A DNA stretch of 64,000 nt from Flavisolibacter nicotianae (GTDB lineage: Bacteria; Bacteroidota; Bacteroidia; Chitinophagales; Chitinophagaceae). Every line of letters starts with the position of its first letter. Within the stretch, counting starts at the first letter, position 1. Where the stretch lies: contig NZ_RBCI01000006.1 of assembly GCF_003628535.1 (NCBI RefSeq), positions 179,047 to 243,046 of the forward strand, given 5' to 3'. Shown in pieces: positions 63,584 to 64,000 of this stretch. The notes below the pieces were generated by a model that was not told the origin of the DNA, searched no databases, and saw only the letters and a program-made list of their open reading frames with translations. The position numbers and the translations under genes were made by a program.

Positions 63584-64000
63584 TGACGGTTCTTTTTGTT
63601 ACCTGCTATACCAGAATATAGATGCCATGAATTTCTGAAAACACGGAAGGCTTGCCTCTGATGGCGTGGGAATACTGTTTCCGAGCTGAAATGCTTTCGG
63701 TAATCAGGAAGGACAATGCTGCTGCTGTTGTGCCGCTAACGGGTAGGCTTTTATAAAGCAAAGCTGAAGCTAAAGGTCTTAAGCCTGTAGCCTTGTGGAG
63801 ACAAACGCGCATAGGAAGCCATGATTTGCTGCATAAAACAGCAATAAAGTGCATCAATTACGACTATTCCTTTAACGTGTAGTCCTCAATATTTGATCTG
63901 ACAGTACGGGGGTTTGTTTATAGTAATTCTAGGGAAACGGATTTGTTGGTCTGTTCTAAAGGTACATTCAATTGTTTTTGCAGGGCCAGTTCTTTGCTGT
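63584..64000. other. Region without recognised gene at the window edge
   Basis: About 415 bp with no convincing ORF. An 83-codon minus-strand frame at 63606-63857 has no recognisable features. A gene may begin beyond the window edge. Confidence 0.4.

Larger units (their letters stand above)
30644..64000. mobile_element. Probable integrated element starting at tRNA-Ser(CGA); right end not found
   Basis: A serine recombinase beside and antisense to a tRNA 3' end marks the left junction of an integrative element. Rightward content is accessory: small unknown genes, an IS remnant, heavy-metal efflux, iron genes and a surface-signalling cluster. No second copy of the tRNA 3' segment was noticed to the right, so the far end is either beyond the window or degraded, and how much of 32.7-64 kb belongs to the element is uncertain. 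No conjugation, replication or phage structural genes were recognised. Confidence 0.4.

Noticed and set aside
30644..64000. Prophage or conjugative element
   Set aside because: No capsid, tail, relaxase or type IV secretion genes were recognised; only the recombinase and the tRNA junction support mobility.

Overview
The window looks like a chromosome segment of a Bacteroidota bacterium, most plausibly Chitinophagaceae or a close relative. The evidence is a type IX secretion cargo protein with tandem PKD domains and a type-B C-terminal sorting domain, its PorP/SprF-like partner, a BlaR1/BlaI pair, SusC/FecA-type TonB-dependent receptors, a FecR/ECF sigma surface-signalling pair, a Smr-less MutS2, and a promoter of the TTG-N19-TAnnTTTG type in front of one tRNA gene. 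Lineage is inferred from gene content only.

Left part (1-30.3 kb), apparently core chromosome: a periplasmic heavy-metal-binding protein; an LEA14-like lipoprotein; the type IX cargo protein and PorP/SprF; BlaR1/BlaI; a 1-phosphofructokinase-family kinase; MsrA; MutS2; a CBS-pair protein; tRNA-Ser(UGA) with promoter and terminator; a complete phosphate operon read leftward (phosphate-selective porin, pstS, pstC, pstA, pstB, phoU); an RND efflux operon (small membrane protein, TolC-type channel, and a permease fused in frame to its own lipoprotein adaptor); and an orphan histidine kinase.

At 30.6 kb a large serine recombinase gene runs antisense through tRNA-Ser(CGA). This is the signature of an element integrated at the 3' end of that tRNA. 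To its right lie small accessory genes, an ISL3-type transposase remnant, a response regulator cut short by a nonsense codon, and a metal-handling region. That region holds a heavy-metal RND system with permease and TolC channel fused in one ORF plus its adaptor, an MFS exporter, a PAP2 phosphatase, a FecA-like receptor with a di-haem cytochrome c peroxidase and a PepSY membrane protein, a ferritin, and a second TonB receptor followed by a DUF4198-like periplasmic protein.

The most unusual segment is 54.3-63.0 kb. On the minus strand it carries an outer-membrane DUF2490-like protein, a P-loop protein, an ABC transporter with nearly all catalytic motifs degraded, an ECF sigma factor, a FecR anti-sigma factor and an STN-containing TonB receptor. 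The junctions from the P-loop gene to the anti-sigma gene overlap. A separate lipoprotein gene follows. The first gene and the lipoprotein gene share an upstream bipartite motif (TAGGGGTATT-N12-GTTTT), a good candidate for the promoter recognised by the cluster's own sigma factor. The segment is flanked by 476-bp direct repeats, one inside the intact DUF4198-like gene at 52.6 kb and the other forming a 5'-truncated copy at 63.1 kb. This is the best candidate in the window for an undescribed system. Its substrate cannot be deduced from sequence alone.
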